64,000 bases of DNA, taken from CAWEDP01 sp963807925. Its GTDB lineage: Bacteria > Acidobacteriota > Vicinamibacteria > Vicinamibacterales > CAVVIG01. A program made the position numbers and the translations under genes. The stretch is taken from assembly GCA_963807925.1 (NCBI GenBank), contig CAWEDP010000002.1, positions 2,914,001-2,978,000 on the forward strand. Direction: 5' to 3'. Shown here one piece after another: positions 53,101 through 62,168 of this stretch (the stretch's first letter is position 1; each line of letters starts with the position of its first letter). Under the pieces are notes generated by a model. It searched no databases. It was not told the origin of the DNA and saw only the letters and a program-made list of their open reading frames with translations.

Positions 53101-53557
53101 GCGCGTATCGCGCCCGCAGATCCCGCGGGTTCACTTCGGTCGCACGGCGGAGGCTGGCAATCGCCTCGTCGAGGCGGCCGCGCGATTTCTCGAGCTGCGC
53201 CTTCAGAAACGCGATGTCGCTGTTGGACGGCGCGAGGGCGACCGCCTTCTCGATCGCGGGCGCCGCGCGGTCGAAGTCGCCGAGCCGCAGGTCCGCGAGC
53301 CCGAGGTTCGCCCACGATGCCGGCTCTTCGGGAACCAGCGCCGTCGCCTCGCCGAACGAGGTCTTCGCGTCGTCGAGAAGCCCGATCTCGAGGTTCGCGA
53401 GGCCGCGATAGAACCGCCGGACGACTGCTTCGTAGGTCGGCGACGCGACCGCGGGCAGCCGGTCGCTGCGGCCGAGCAGCAGGTAGGCCCCAACCGCCGC
53501 GATCGCGAGGAGGCCGGCAGCACCCCAGAGCAGACCGCGAGCGCGCCCGAGGGTCAT
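50108..53557 (-). CDS. Large TPR/CRTAC1 fusion protein
   Basis: This 1149-residue membrane-anchored protein (helix RGLLWGAAGLLAIAAVGAYLLLG, ~5-27) has TPR repeats (~35-190; SWANLGLADLRLGDFDRAAPAIEKA) and then FG-GAP repeats (DVEMDGDLDLIVGV, DLDGDGDADAALLD, DVNGDGVLDLVVLG, DLDNNGALDLIAS, DLNGDGLLDLAGI). An ASPIC/UnbV-like segment follows (HFGLGTRTAVEVTRIVWPNG), then a ~400-residue C-terminal region unique to this protein (ETHFIDHVSLMTVDHPPD, WYWDW-like VYWDWLAVAPD, GYYTRFGDVRELLAEVDDRY). It joins in one chain the two modules that are separate in the neighbours. ATG 53557 and the stop both overlap adjacent genes by four bases. Function unknown. Confidence 0.82.
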   Translation of the reverse strand: MTLGRARGLLWGAAGLLAIAAVGAYLLLGRSDRLPAVASPTYEAVVRRFYRGLANLEIGLLDDAKTSFGEATALVPEEPASWANLGLADLRLGDFDRAAPAIEKAVALAPSNSDIAFLKAQLEKSRGRLDEAIASLRRATEVNPRDLRARYALALEVENAGGPGANDQADRLLADLQRLRPDNLAVLLERARLSAKRADRARLDESVRALAAHASAWPPPVGEQFEALRSAAATANFADAVRASAFMRNLLVRVPVFRENLAEIKPATELIAEPFDRFLKLPSPSATPSPPDRSLTYATERLPADASRPVQAVVATSLTGTGRPAVFAVESRELRRLGETPATVTFPGAPARSPAAVAALDANRDFRIDLALAGSGGVRLVPQSDGDAFPDRSAPLLFDGDASGVWAADVEMDGDLDLIVGVNGAAPLVLRNNGDGTWSRVQPFAGVVGLRGFAWGDLDGDGDADAALLDEAGGLHVFENRQAGRFTPMSVPAGTGAGAAIAIGDVNGDGVLDLVVLGADRSIRRFSDTDSGWQQQVLAAWTDGPQRLSSGTSRLLLADLDNNGALDLIASAAGSSRVWLGGANGAFQPLGAAVDGEVTAVADLNGDGLLDLAGIAQGEPVRLIARSTAGYHWQVVRPRAQPTAGDQRINSFGIGGDVEIRSGLLTERQIVTDPVVHFGLGTRTAVEVTRIVWPNGIMQADFDRRADETILTEQRLKGSCPWVFADDGTGMRFVTDFLWRSPLGLRINAQDTAGVSQTGDWVKIRGDQLKARNGAYDVRITGELWETHFIDHVSLMTVDHPPDTEVYVDERFAKPAPALAVHVVRRPTPIARAWDEAGRDVTDTVDRLDGRYLSTFALGDYQGIAQEHFVEIDLGRELSSAERLWLVAAGWIYPTDSSINVAIAQGDRVRPHGVSLEAQDGSGRWTVVAPDLGFPAGKNKTMLVDLSQVPAAGVTRARRIRLRTNLEVYWDWLAVAPDASDVRTASDRIHPGTAELRYRGFSRTDRADRRKPEIPLYGQLANVTERWRDLVGYYTRFGDVRELLAEVDDRYVIMNAGDELRLAFPAPAPCPPGWTRDFVLVGDGWEKDGDYNTTFSKTVGPLPTHARTDYDRSPSVELEQDPVYQRHASDWQTFHTRFVSPRAFVNGLR

Positions 53558-54924
53558 CGCCGGCCCGGCCCCTCTGACAGGCTCGCCAGGGCGTCGGCGA
53601 ACTCGCGGCGATCCGGAAAGATTCTCGCGCCTTCGGCGAGCTCGGTCCGCGCATCGTCGACGCGGCGCAGCCCCGCCAGGGCGAGGCCGTAGCCGAGGCG
53701 CGCGTCGGCGAGCGTCGGATTGAGCGTCATCGTCTGCCGATACTGCGGCAGCGATTCCTGGAGTCGTCCCGCACGCCGCAGTCCTTCCGCGAGCTGAAGC
53801 CGTGCCTCGGAGTACGCGGGATCGGCGTTCACGGCCGCCGAGAACTGTCCGATCGCTTCGCGGCCGTGCCCGCTGGACGCGAGCAGCAGACCGAGGCTGT
53901 AATGTGCCTTCGCGAATTTCGGCCAGCGGCGCGTGACCTCCTCGAACTCGGTCGCTGCACCCTGCAGGTCGCCTTTCATCGCGAGCGCCGTTCCGAGCTT
54001 GTGCCGCAGCGACGGTTCGTCTGGGGCGAGCGCGACGCCGCGGCGGAAGTCCTCGGCGGCCGCGTCCCAGTTGCCGTCGTCGAGCGCCGCGGCGCCCCGC
54101 ACTTCGTACGACACCGCGCTTTCGAGGAGCGTGTCGATCTCCCGCATCTTCGGGTCGGGCGGATTGAGCTCGCCCGGACCGCGCGCGCGCAGATGCGCCT
54201 CGGCGGTCTGGGTGTCGCCGATGCCGCGGTACGCCAGGGCGAGCGGGTAGTGAATCACCGCCGCCCTGGGATCCAGGGCGAGCGCCTGCTCGAGGTGATC
54301 GATGGCTCTTGTGTACTCCTGCTTCGCGAGCGCCGCGCGTCCCACGCCGAACAAGACGGCCGGCGACCTGGGATTGATGGCGAACGCGCGCGCGAAGAGC
54401 GGCTCGGCGTCGGTCGGCCTCCCCTGATCCAGGTACTCGCCGCCGAGATAGACGAGATTCGCCACATCCTCCGGCTGCAGTTTGAGCGAGCGCTCCCACG
54501 CCCGGGAAGCGCGCTCGGAGTCGCCCTTCAGCTTGTACAGGTGACCCAGGTAGTACGGCCACCGGGCCTCGTCGGGCGTCAGCGCTTCCGCGTTGAGGAA
54601 CGCCGGCTCCGCGGCGTCACGATATTCGGCCGCCATCAACAACTCGCCGACCTCGCCGTACGCGAATCCCAGCTCGACGTCGGTGGAAGCAGCCCTGTCC
54701 CTGACGCCGGTGAATTTCGCATAGGCTTCGCGCAGCTGCTTCTGCACGCTCGTCGTGGCCTTCGAGAGATCCGGCAGCGCGACGGCCCGAAGCGTGGCCC
54801 GATCCGCGGGCGCCCCCAGTCTCGGGGCCGGCGGCGAGGCGGCCGGAGGCGCGGGCGTGCCGGAGCCGCAGGCGGCCATCAGGAGGAAGGCGCACGGGAG
54901 GATTCGCCGGGCCGTCCGCCTCAC
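53554..54924 (-). CDS. TPR lipoprotein of the CRTAC1 operon
   Basis: This 456-residue protein starts at GTG 54924, which overlaps the upstream stop as GTGA. The N terminus (ILPCAFLLMAACGSG) has a lipobox with Cys19, followed by an Ala/Pro linker. From ~75 it consists of TPR repeats (about nine), such as WPYYLGHLYKLKGDSERASRAWERSL, VLFGVGRAALAKQEYTRAIDHLEQAL and AHYSLGLLLASSGHGREAIGQFSAAV. It is probably an outer- or inner-membrane-attached scaffold in the periplasm that binds the CRTAC1 proteins. It lies between two CRTAC1 genes. Confidence 0.83.
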   Translation of the reverse strand: MRRTARRILPCAFLLMAACGSGTPAPPAASPPAPRLGAPADRATLRAVALPDLSKATTSVQKQLREAYAKFTGVRDRAASTDVELGFAYGEVGELLMAAEYRDAAEPAFLNAEALTPDEARWPYYLGHLYKLKGDSERASRAWERSLKLQPEDVANLVYLGGEYLDQGRPTDAEPLFARAFAINPRSPAVLFGVGRAALAKQEYTRAIDHLEQALALDPRAAVIHYPLALAYRGIGDTQTAEAHLRARGPGELNPPDPKMREIDTLLESAVSYEVRGAAALDDGNWDAAAEDFRRGVALAPDEPSLRHKLGTALAMKGDLQGAATEFEEVTRRWPKFAKAHYSLGLLLASSGHGREAIGQFSAAVNADPAYSEARLQLAEGLRRAGRLQESLPQYRQTMTLNPTLADARLGYGLALAGLRRVDDARTELAEGARIFPDRREFADALASLSEGPGRR

Positions 54925-56678
54925 TTGCCTGTGCCCTCCTTCAGCGTCGTGTACCGATCGACGGGCACGTCGGTCCACTCCTCACTCCGGCCGTCCGGCC
55001 ACACGACCCGCACGCGCGACACCTTCGTCTCCGCTGCCAGGCCGACCAGGACGCGGGGATCGTTCGCCGACGCGTAACTGCCGTCGGCGCGCACCCGCCT
55101 CCACACCGTCCGGCCGTCTCCGCGAACGACGCCCACGCGCGCGCCGGCCATGTCGCGCGGCGCCTCGGCGCCGAGCGCGCGGATGCCGACCCAGTGATTG
55201 CGCGCGCCGATCTCGTTCAGGAGCAACTCCACCCGGCCGTTGTCGTTGCCGACGATCACGTCGGTGTCCCCGTCGTTGTCGACGTCGCCGAAGGCCGCGC
55301 CACGCCCGACGCTCGCCGCCTGGAACACGGCGCCGGCGCGGCTCGACACGTCGTCGAACACGCCGGTGCCGAGATTGTGAAGCAGCTGCTTGCGCTGGCG
55401 CAGCGGAAAGGGATCGTTCACCTTCATCAGCTCTTCGATACCGGTCACGGCGCCGTTCGCCATCAGGATATCGAGCCACCCGTCGTTGTCGTAGTCGAAC
55501 CAGGCGGCCCCGAACCCGGTGTTGGGCAGGGTCAGGAAACGGATGCGCGACTTCGCGCTCTCGTCGGTGAACACGCCGGTGCCGTCGTTCGCGTACAGGT
55601 CCGCCCCCTGGCCGGTGAGCTCGGCGACGAACAGGTCCTCGTCGCCGTCGTTGTCGTAGTCGCCCGCGTCGACGCCCATGCTCGACTTCGCGGCGCCTTC
55701 GGCGCTCAGCGCGGTTCCCGACAGCAACCCGGTGTTCCTGAAGGTGCCGTCGTGCTGGTTGATCCAGAGCTGATTGGGCTGACCGTCGTTGGCCACGTAG
55801 ATGTCCATCCAGCCGTCGCCGTTGAAGTCGGCCGTCGCGACGCCCAGCGCCGGCCCGAACTCACGCGACATGCCGGCGGCGGCCGTGACGTCGGTGAACG
55901 TCCCGTCCTTGTTGTTGTGATACAGGTGACTCGGTTGCGCCGAATAGACGTGCGGCGGACAGTAATCCGGCTTGCCGGTGACGCTGTAGCACTGGATGTT
56001 CGCTTCGGTGCTGTAGTTCAGGTAGTGCCCGACGAACAGGTCGAGCCAGCCGTCGCGGTCGTAATCGACGAACGTCGCCGACGAGCTCCATCCCACATCG
56101 TCGGTGTGGCTCGCCCTGGACACGTCGGTGAACGTGCCGTTGCAGTTGTTCTTGAACAGCTGGTTGCGGCCGAGCGTCGTGATGTACAGATCGACGCAGC
56201 CGTCGTTGTTGAAGTCGCCCGTCGCGACCCCCATGCCGTACGCGAAGGCCCCGATGCCGCTCGCCTCCGTCACGTCGGTGAAACGCAGGGTGCGGGTGCC
56301 GTCCGCGTTCACCCGAAGATCGTTGCGAAACAGCCGTCCACGCGGCGGCACCGTCGGCGGATAGAGCGCCCGCTCGATCGCTCGCCCGGCGCCGAGCATC
56401 TGCCCCTGGGCGATGAACACGTCCAGATCGCCGTCGTTGTCGTAGTCGAACAGGGCGACGCCGGGTCCCATGTGCTCGGCGTAGTACTGCGCGCCGGACA
56501 TGCCGTTGAAATGGGTGAAGCTCAGACCCGAGGCCGCGGCCCGATCGACGAACCATTCGGACGCGGGCGGCGACGCCGCCTTCTCGGCGACCGCCGGCGA
56601 GGATCGACCGCAGCCCGACAGAAGGACAGCCAGACCGACCGTGCACAGCTCGGCCCTGCGCGCCCCCGCACATGGCAT
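54921..56678 (-). CDS. CRTAC1 family lipoprotein (FG-GAP repeats, ASPIC/UnbV), first gene of the operon
   Basis: This 585-residue lipoprotein has the lipobox LLSGC (Cys23). Seven FG-GAP calcium motifs follow, e.g. DYDNDGDLDVFIAQG, DFNNDGCVDLYITTLG, DYDRDGWLDLFVGHY, DFNGDGWMDIYVAND, DYDNDGDEDLFVAEL, DYDNDGWLDILMANG and DVDNDGDTDVIVGND. A C-terminal ASPIC/UnbV domain (VSRVRVVWPDGRSEEW) ends it. CRTAC1-type proteins are secreted beta-propellers of unknown function in bacteria. The chosen ATG 56678 leaves a TACAAT -10 only 8 nt upstream, suggesting a leaderless message for the whole five-gene operon. Confidence 0.85.
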   Translation of the reverse strand: MPCAGARRAELCTVGLAVLLSGCGRSSPAVAEKAASPPASEWFVDRAAASGLSFTHFNGMSGAQYYAEHMGPGVALFDYDNDGDLDVFIAQGQMLGAGRAIERALYPPTVPPRGRLFRNDLRVNADGTRTLRFTDVTEASGIGAFAYGMGVATGDFNNDGCVDLYITTLGRNQLFKNNCNGTFTDVSRASHTDDVGWSSSATFVDYDRDGWLDLFVGHYLNYSTEANIQCYSVTGKPDYCPPHVYSAQPSHLYHNNKDGTFTDVTAAAGMSREFGPALGVATADFNGDGWMDIYVANDGQPNQLWINQHDGTFRNTGLLSGTALSAEGAAKSSMGVDAGDYDNDGDEDLFVAELTGQGADLYANDGTGVFTDESAKSRIRFLTLPNTGFGAAWFDYDNDGWLDILMANGAVTGIEELMKVNDPFPLRQRKQLLHNLGTGVFDDVSSRAGAVFQAASVGRGAAFGDVDNDGDTDVIVGNDNGRVELLLNEIGARNHWVGIRALGAEAPRDMAGARVGVVRGDGRTVWRRVRADGSYASANDPRVLVGLAAETKVSRVRVVWPDGRSEEWTDVPVDRYTTLKEGTGK

Positions 56679-56686
56679 ATCGTCCG

Positions 56687-56692
56687 ATTGTA
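56687..56692 (-). promoter_or_regulatory. Candidate leaderless -10 (TACAAT) of the CRTAC1 operon
   Basis: TACAAT on the minus strand, five of six -10 matches, ends 8 nt before ATG 56678. No Shine-Dalgarno site is present. Upstream is the palindrome GGCTCGAGCC. Confidence 0.35.
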
Positions 56693-56745
56693 CCTGGCTC
56701 GAGCCGTACCAGGAGTGGAGGCGCCGGCCTTGCCGGAGTCCATCG

Positions 56746-56822
56746 GTCCGGCTGAAGCCGGACACTACCCCTTCCTGACATCGGTCCGGCTGAAACCGGA
56801 CACTACTGTTTCCTGACGCCGG
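56746..56822 (-). repeat. REP-like palindromes upstream of the CRTAC1 operon
   Basis: Copies are at 56746-56768 (exact) and 56784-56806 (one mismatch in the second arm), both with CTAC at the right end, i.e. GTAG on the minus strand. A degenerate half (CGCCGGACACGAC) is near 56817. They lie in the 224-bp gap between acsA and the operon. Confidence 0.82.
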
Positions 56823-56902
56823 ACACGACGGTTTCCGGCCGGCTATCCTGTCCTGCCTGCCCTGCCCCGTGGCCTCGGCCGACGGTTTCTTCCCGACGCG
56901 GG

Positions 56903-58873
<1,971 letters not shown>

Positions 58874-58914
58874 GTAGGCTCCTGGCGCCGATTCAACCGT
58901 GCCGGCGCGAGCGG

Positions 58915-58961
58915 ATTATCCATTGTCAAGCCCTTGACAACGGAACGGTTCGGCTGATACT
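58915..58961 (+). promoter_or_regulatory. Divergent promoter region with perfect 18-bp palindrome
   Basis: TTGTCAAG-CC-CTTGACAA (58923-58940) is a perfect inverted repeat. Its right arm contains -35 TTGACA (58934-58939), followed after 16 bp by GATACT (58956-58961), a promoter for the gene at 59011. GATAAT on the minus strand (58915-58920) could serve acsA. The palindrome looks like an operator covering both. Confidence 0.5.
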
Positions 58962-59010
58962 AACGCCTGATTCCCTTTTCATACCGCGACGGCAGGAGGT
59001 CGCGTCGAGG

Positions 59011-59509
59011 ATGCTCAACTTCATGCAATGGCTCGAGACGACGCGCGCCAGCGTCGCGTTCCACGAATCGATCTGGTCGTTTCCCATCGTGGAGAGCGTG
59101 CACGTGCTCAGCCTCTGTCTCTTCCTCGGCATGGCCGTGCTCACCGACCTCCGCCTGCTGGGCGTCGCGCTCCGGGACGTGCCGGTCTCCGAGGTCTTCA
59201 AGCGGGTGCTGCCCTGGACGACGGTCGGCGCCGTCATCATGGTCGCCAGCGGCGTCTTCCTGTTCCTGAACACGCCGGTCCGGTACTACACGAACATCTT
59301 TCTGCGCGTGAAGTTCGTCATGCTGTTCCTGGCCGTCCTGAACGTCTGGGTGTTCCACTCGGGGATCTACCGGAAGGTGGCGCGGTGGGATCATCAGAAT
59401 CCCGACGCCGCGGTACGCCAAGTTCGCCGGCACGCTGTCGCTCGTGCTCTGGGGCGCGATTGTCGTCGCGGGCCGGATGATCGCGTACAACTGGTTCGAC
59501 AAGCACTGA
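59011..59509 (+). CDS. DUF6644-like membrane protein with an apparent frameshift
   Basis: The protein has four helices: IVESVHVLSLCLFLGMAVLTDLRLLG, VGAVIMVASGVFLFL, VKFVMLFLAVLNVWVF, and a last helix found only in another frame (TLSLVLWGAIVVAGRMIAYNWFDKH). Deleting one G in GCGGTAC (near 59411) joins them as DAAYAKFAGTLSL and gives a normal length of about 165 residues ending at TGA 59509. His in ESVHV is conserved with the next gene. ATG 59011 has GAGG upstream. Function unknown. It is paired with the related gene at 59597. Confidence 0.75.
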
Positions 59510-59596
59510 GCGGGGGGCCGAGAGCCGGGACCTCGACGTTGGACGCCCGGACCCGACGCTCGCGGCCACGGACACTCGACGGTGATAGGAGTTGAA

Positions 59597-60064
59597 ATGC
59601 TGCTCGCGTTCTTCAAATGGTGCGAAGCATCGTGGATGGGCAAGACCATCAGCGGCTCGGTGTTCCTCTTTCCCGTGGTGGAAGCCGTTCACCTGCTCGC
59701 CCTCGCCGTGATTGGCGGCGCCGTCCTCATCGTCGATATGCGGCTGGCCGGCTTCGGCCTGCGCCATACGCCCGCGTCCCGGATTGCGCGCGATGCCGAG
59801 CCCTGGCTCATCTGGAGCCTCATGGTGATGCTCGTGTCGGGCTTCATGCTGATGACCTCCGAGGCCATGCGCTGCTACTACAACGGGGCGTTCTGGCTGA
59901 AAATGTGGTCGCTGCTGTTCGCGATGATCTTCACCTTCACCATTCGCCGGCGCGTGGCGCTGCGGGATGCAGTCTCGCCCGTCACGTCGAAGATCGTCGC
60001 GCTTGTTTCGGTGCTGCTCTGGTCGGGAGTGGGCCTCGGCGGGCGGGGGATCGGCTTCTACTGA
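59597..60064 (+). CDS. DUF6644-like membrane protein
   Basis: This 155-residue protein has four membrane helices (VFLFPVVEAVHLLALAVIGGAVLIVDMRLAG, WSLMVMLVSGFMLMTSEAM, LWLKMWSLLFAMIFTFTI in part, IVALVSVLLWSGVGLGG). It is related to the preceding gene, sharing SxFPxVExVHxL and the D-R-L pair. The shared His in the first helix could be a heme or metal ligand, but this is only a guess. ATG 59597 has TAGGAGTTG upstream. It is in one operon with the frameshifted gene, 87 bp apart. Confidence 0.78.
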   Translation: MLLAFFKWCEASWMGKTISGSVFLFPVVEAVHLLALAVIGGAVLIVDMRLAGFGLRHTPASRIARDAEPWLIWSLMVMLVSGFMLMTSEAMRCYYNGAFWLKMWSLLFAMIFTFTIRRRVALRDAVSPVTSKIVALVSVLLWSGVGLGGRGIGFY

Positions 60065-60082
60065 TGCTTCCCGCTGCCTCCG

Positions 60083-60572
60083 TTACGCCGTCTTGTTGTA
60101 CACGAGCTTCCGCGTCGTGCTCTGTCCCTGCGGCGTGGTCGTCGTCTTCTCGATCGTCAGCACGTTGCCGGCCACTGAATAGACATCCTTGCCGCGGCTC
60201 GTCACATACCCTTCCTTCTGACCGGCGAAGTACCTCGCGGCGCCAGGTGATCACGAGGTTGTCGCCGTCCCACGAGGCCTTGGACTTGGTCTCGCCGCCA
60301 GGCGGGCCCGGCGTCTCCGTTCCGTCGAACGTGTAGGGAACGCGCTGCCCGTTCTGGGTGATCGCGAGATCGTCGCCCATCAGCACGATGACGAGTTGAC
60401 CGGGCGTGCCGCCGCCGCGGCCGCCAAATCCGCCCCGGCCGGTGGGAATGGCGCCGGGATCGCTCTTCTGCGCATCGACCATCCAGGTGCCGGAAAGATC
60501 CGGTCTGGTCTGTGCCCAGACCACACCGCAGAGCGTCAGTGCCAGCGCCAGCGTTGCAACTGAGGTGCGCAT
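60083..60572 (-). CDS. Secreted lipocalin-like protein with an apparent frameshift
   Basis: The protein starts with signal peptide TSVATLALALTLCGVVWA and the mature PDLSGTWMVDAQKSD, typical of small secreted beta-barrels. A Gly/Arg stretch follows (TGRGGFGGRGGG), then QLVIVLMGDDLAITQ and DNLVITWRRE. The next family-like part (YFAGQKEGYVTSRGKD to LVYNKTA) is in another frame. Removing one G (GAGGTAC to GAGTAC, near 60233) gives ~162 residues. It forms a run with the DUF6152 gene (17-bp gap) and the 61.1-62.0 kb protein. Function unknown. Confidence 0.72.
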
Positions 60573-60589
60573 CTGGTCCGACTCGGGCG

Positions 60590-61006
60590 CTACTTCTCGG
60601 GGCGTTCGTCCGGAGCGCCGGTGCCCGACGAGCCGACAAACAGCTTGCGGCCGTCCTGATAGGTGATGTCGCGGCCGTTGGCGCGCATCGCCCCGTCCTT
60701 GGCCTGATAGCCCTCGACCGTGATCACCGTGCCCGGCAGCAGCGAGCTCTTGTTGAAGCCGCGGCGCAGCAGCGCGTTCGGCGCGCCCGCTTCCACCATC
60801 CAGTTCTCGACCTTGCCGTCCGGCTTCTTCACGTCCATGTGGATCCACGCATGCGGGTTGATCCACTCCATCTGGGTGACGGTGCCGGTCATCTTCACCG
60901 GCTTCTGCGCGTCGTACTCGGCCGCGAACGAATGGTGCGCCAGGACAGGCACCGCCGCCAGCAGCAGACCCGCCCCAAACGCCGCAAACGTCAGTTTCGC
61001 CCTCAT
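60590..61006 (-). CDS. Secreted DUF6152 family protein, second copy
   Basis: This 138-residue protein has signal peptide LTFAAFGAGLLLAAVPVLA and mature start HHSFAAEYDAQKPVKM. It continues GTVTQMEWINPHAW, NWMVEAGAPNALLRRGF and PGTVITVEGYQAKDG. It is a paralog of the gene at 30.2-30.6 kb; the two share most of the mature core. ATG 61006 follows GGAGGCGAATTCG at ideal distance, so the longer start is rejected. It lies between the lipocalin-like gene and the 'WEGDTLVV'-type gene. Confidence 0.85.
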   Translation of the reverse strand: MRAKLTFAAFGAGLLLAAVPVLAHHSFAAEYDAQKPVKMTGTVTQMEWINPHAWIHMDVKKPDGKVENWMVEAGAPNALLRRGFNKSSLLPGTVITVEGYQAKDGAMRANGRDITYQDGRKLFVGSSGTGAPDERPEK

Positions 61007-61101
61007 CGAATTCGCCTCCATGAACTGCCGACCTTCCGCCGCGTCCGCCCCGCTGTGCCTTCCTGCCTATCGCTCTTCGCCCGTCTCCGCCTGGCCCTGC
61101 C

Positions 61102-62001
61102 TCAGTTGTAGCGCTTCCGGAGATGACCGTAGAGCATTTCCTCGGCGAATTCCACGCACTTGAATTCGAGCAGCTGCGCGTTCTTCTCCACGCGGCGGTA
61201 GAGCGGCATGCTGATCTTCCAGGGGCGCGAGAACACCTTGTTGTCGTCGATCGTCGCCTCGTAGTTGATGTGATCGGCGTCGGTCATCGTGAACCGCTCG
61301 GTCACCTTGACGTTGTCGGTCGTGTAGTTCCCGGCCCGATCGAGCCACGCCTTCCCGTTCATGCTGTTGACCGTCACGACCAGGCTGTCGCCTTCCCAGC
61401 GGCCGTTCGACCATCCCATCCAGCTGTCCACCGGCGCCTCGGTCGGCTTCCCCATGTTCACCACGCGGTTGGCGCTCGCGTACTCGTAGGCGAACAGGAT
61501 GTTCTGCGGACTCTGCACGATCTGGAACGGATACGGCATGTAGTTGGCGCGCGGAATCCCCGGCAGGTAGCACTTCACCTCGGGATCGTCGGTCAGCTTG
61601 TTGATGAAGTTCTTCTTCCGCTGTTCGAGCGCGGCCGGCAGGTACGGGATGTCCCCGCCCTCGACGACGCTCTGTCCGGGCGGCACCGCGCCAATCGCGC
61701 CCGTCTGGTACATCGGGCCGGCCATCGCGCCGTGATCTTCGAGGTTCCAATTGGCGGTATCGAGCGTCTGCCAGACCCCGTTCATGTTGGGATGGCCATC
61801 CCACGCGTTACGCGGCACGCGGCCGGTCGCGGCGCCGCGCGCCGCCGGCTGGGCGGCGCCTCGTCCGGCTGCCCCGCGTCCCGCTGCCCCGCGTCCCGCC
61901 GGCGCCTGCCCCGCCGTGCGGATCGCGGCGACCGAGAAGACCGTCCCGACGGCGAGGGCCGCGAGGGCTGCAGTGATCACGCTTCTCGACCGATTACCCA
62001 T
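61102..62001 (-). CDS. Secreted 'WEGDTLVV' superfamily protein beside DUF6152
   Basis: This 299-residue protein has a signal peptide (SVITAALAALAVGTVFSVAA), a repeat-built linker (GRGAAGRGAAGRGAA, ~36-50), then NMNGVWQTLD, CYLPGIPRANYMPYPFQIVQSP, GWSNGRWEGDSLVVTVNSMNG, ERFTMTDADHINYEATIDD and RPWKISMPLYRR. The core is that of the array at 34.5-38.7 kb and the gene at 30.7 kb. ATG 62001 has AGAGGAGATC upstream. It precedes the DUF6152 gene in the same direction (95-bp gap), repeating the module at 30.2-31.5 kb. Function unknown. Confidence 0.8.
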   Translation of the reverse strand: MGNRSRSVITAALAALAVGTVFSVAAIRTAGQAPAGRGAAGRGAAGRGAAQPAARGAATGRVPRNAWDGHPNMNGVWQTLDTANWNLEDHGAMAGPMYQTGAIGAVPPGQSVVEGGDIPYLPAALEQRKKNFINKLTDDPEVKCYLPGIPRANYMPYPFQIVQSPQNILFAYEYASANRVVNMGKPTEAPVDSWMGWSNGRWEGDSLVVTVNSMNGKAWLDRAGNYTTDNVKVTERFTMTDADHINYEATIDDNKVFSRPWKISMPLYRRVEKNAQLLEFKCVEFAEEMLYGHLRKRYN

Positions 62002-62107
62002 GGGAAGATCTCCTCTCCGTGCGACGCAGTCTGGGCTGCGCGCCGAGATCGCTTGGGCTGCCGTCACACGACAAGCCGACATCTACAGGAATGACACCAA
62101 AGGCGGT

Positions 62108-62168
62108 GAACAGTCCGACTCCAAGGTGCAACTTTTTACTAAAGTCTGGCCCCTGTGTCAATTTGACA
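62108..62168. repeat. AT-rich relic with TGTCAA-T-TTGACA palindrome
   Basis: The segment after the 61.1-62.0 kb gene is AT-rich (AACTTTTTACTAAAG) and ends in the perfect palindrome TGTCAATTTGACA (62156-62168), which holds the glcF stop. It looks like the edge of a non-coding dispersed repeat, but no second copy is in the window. The rest of this 156-bp gap shows nothing. Confidence 0.3.
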
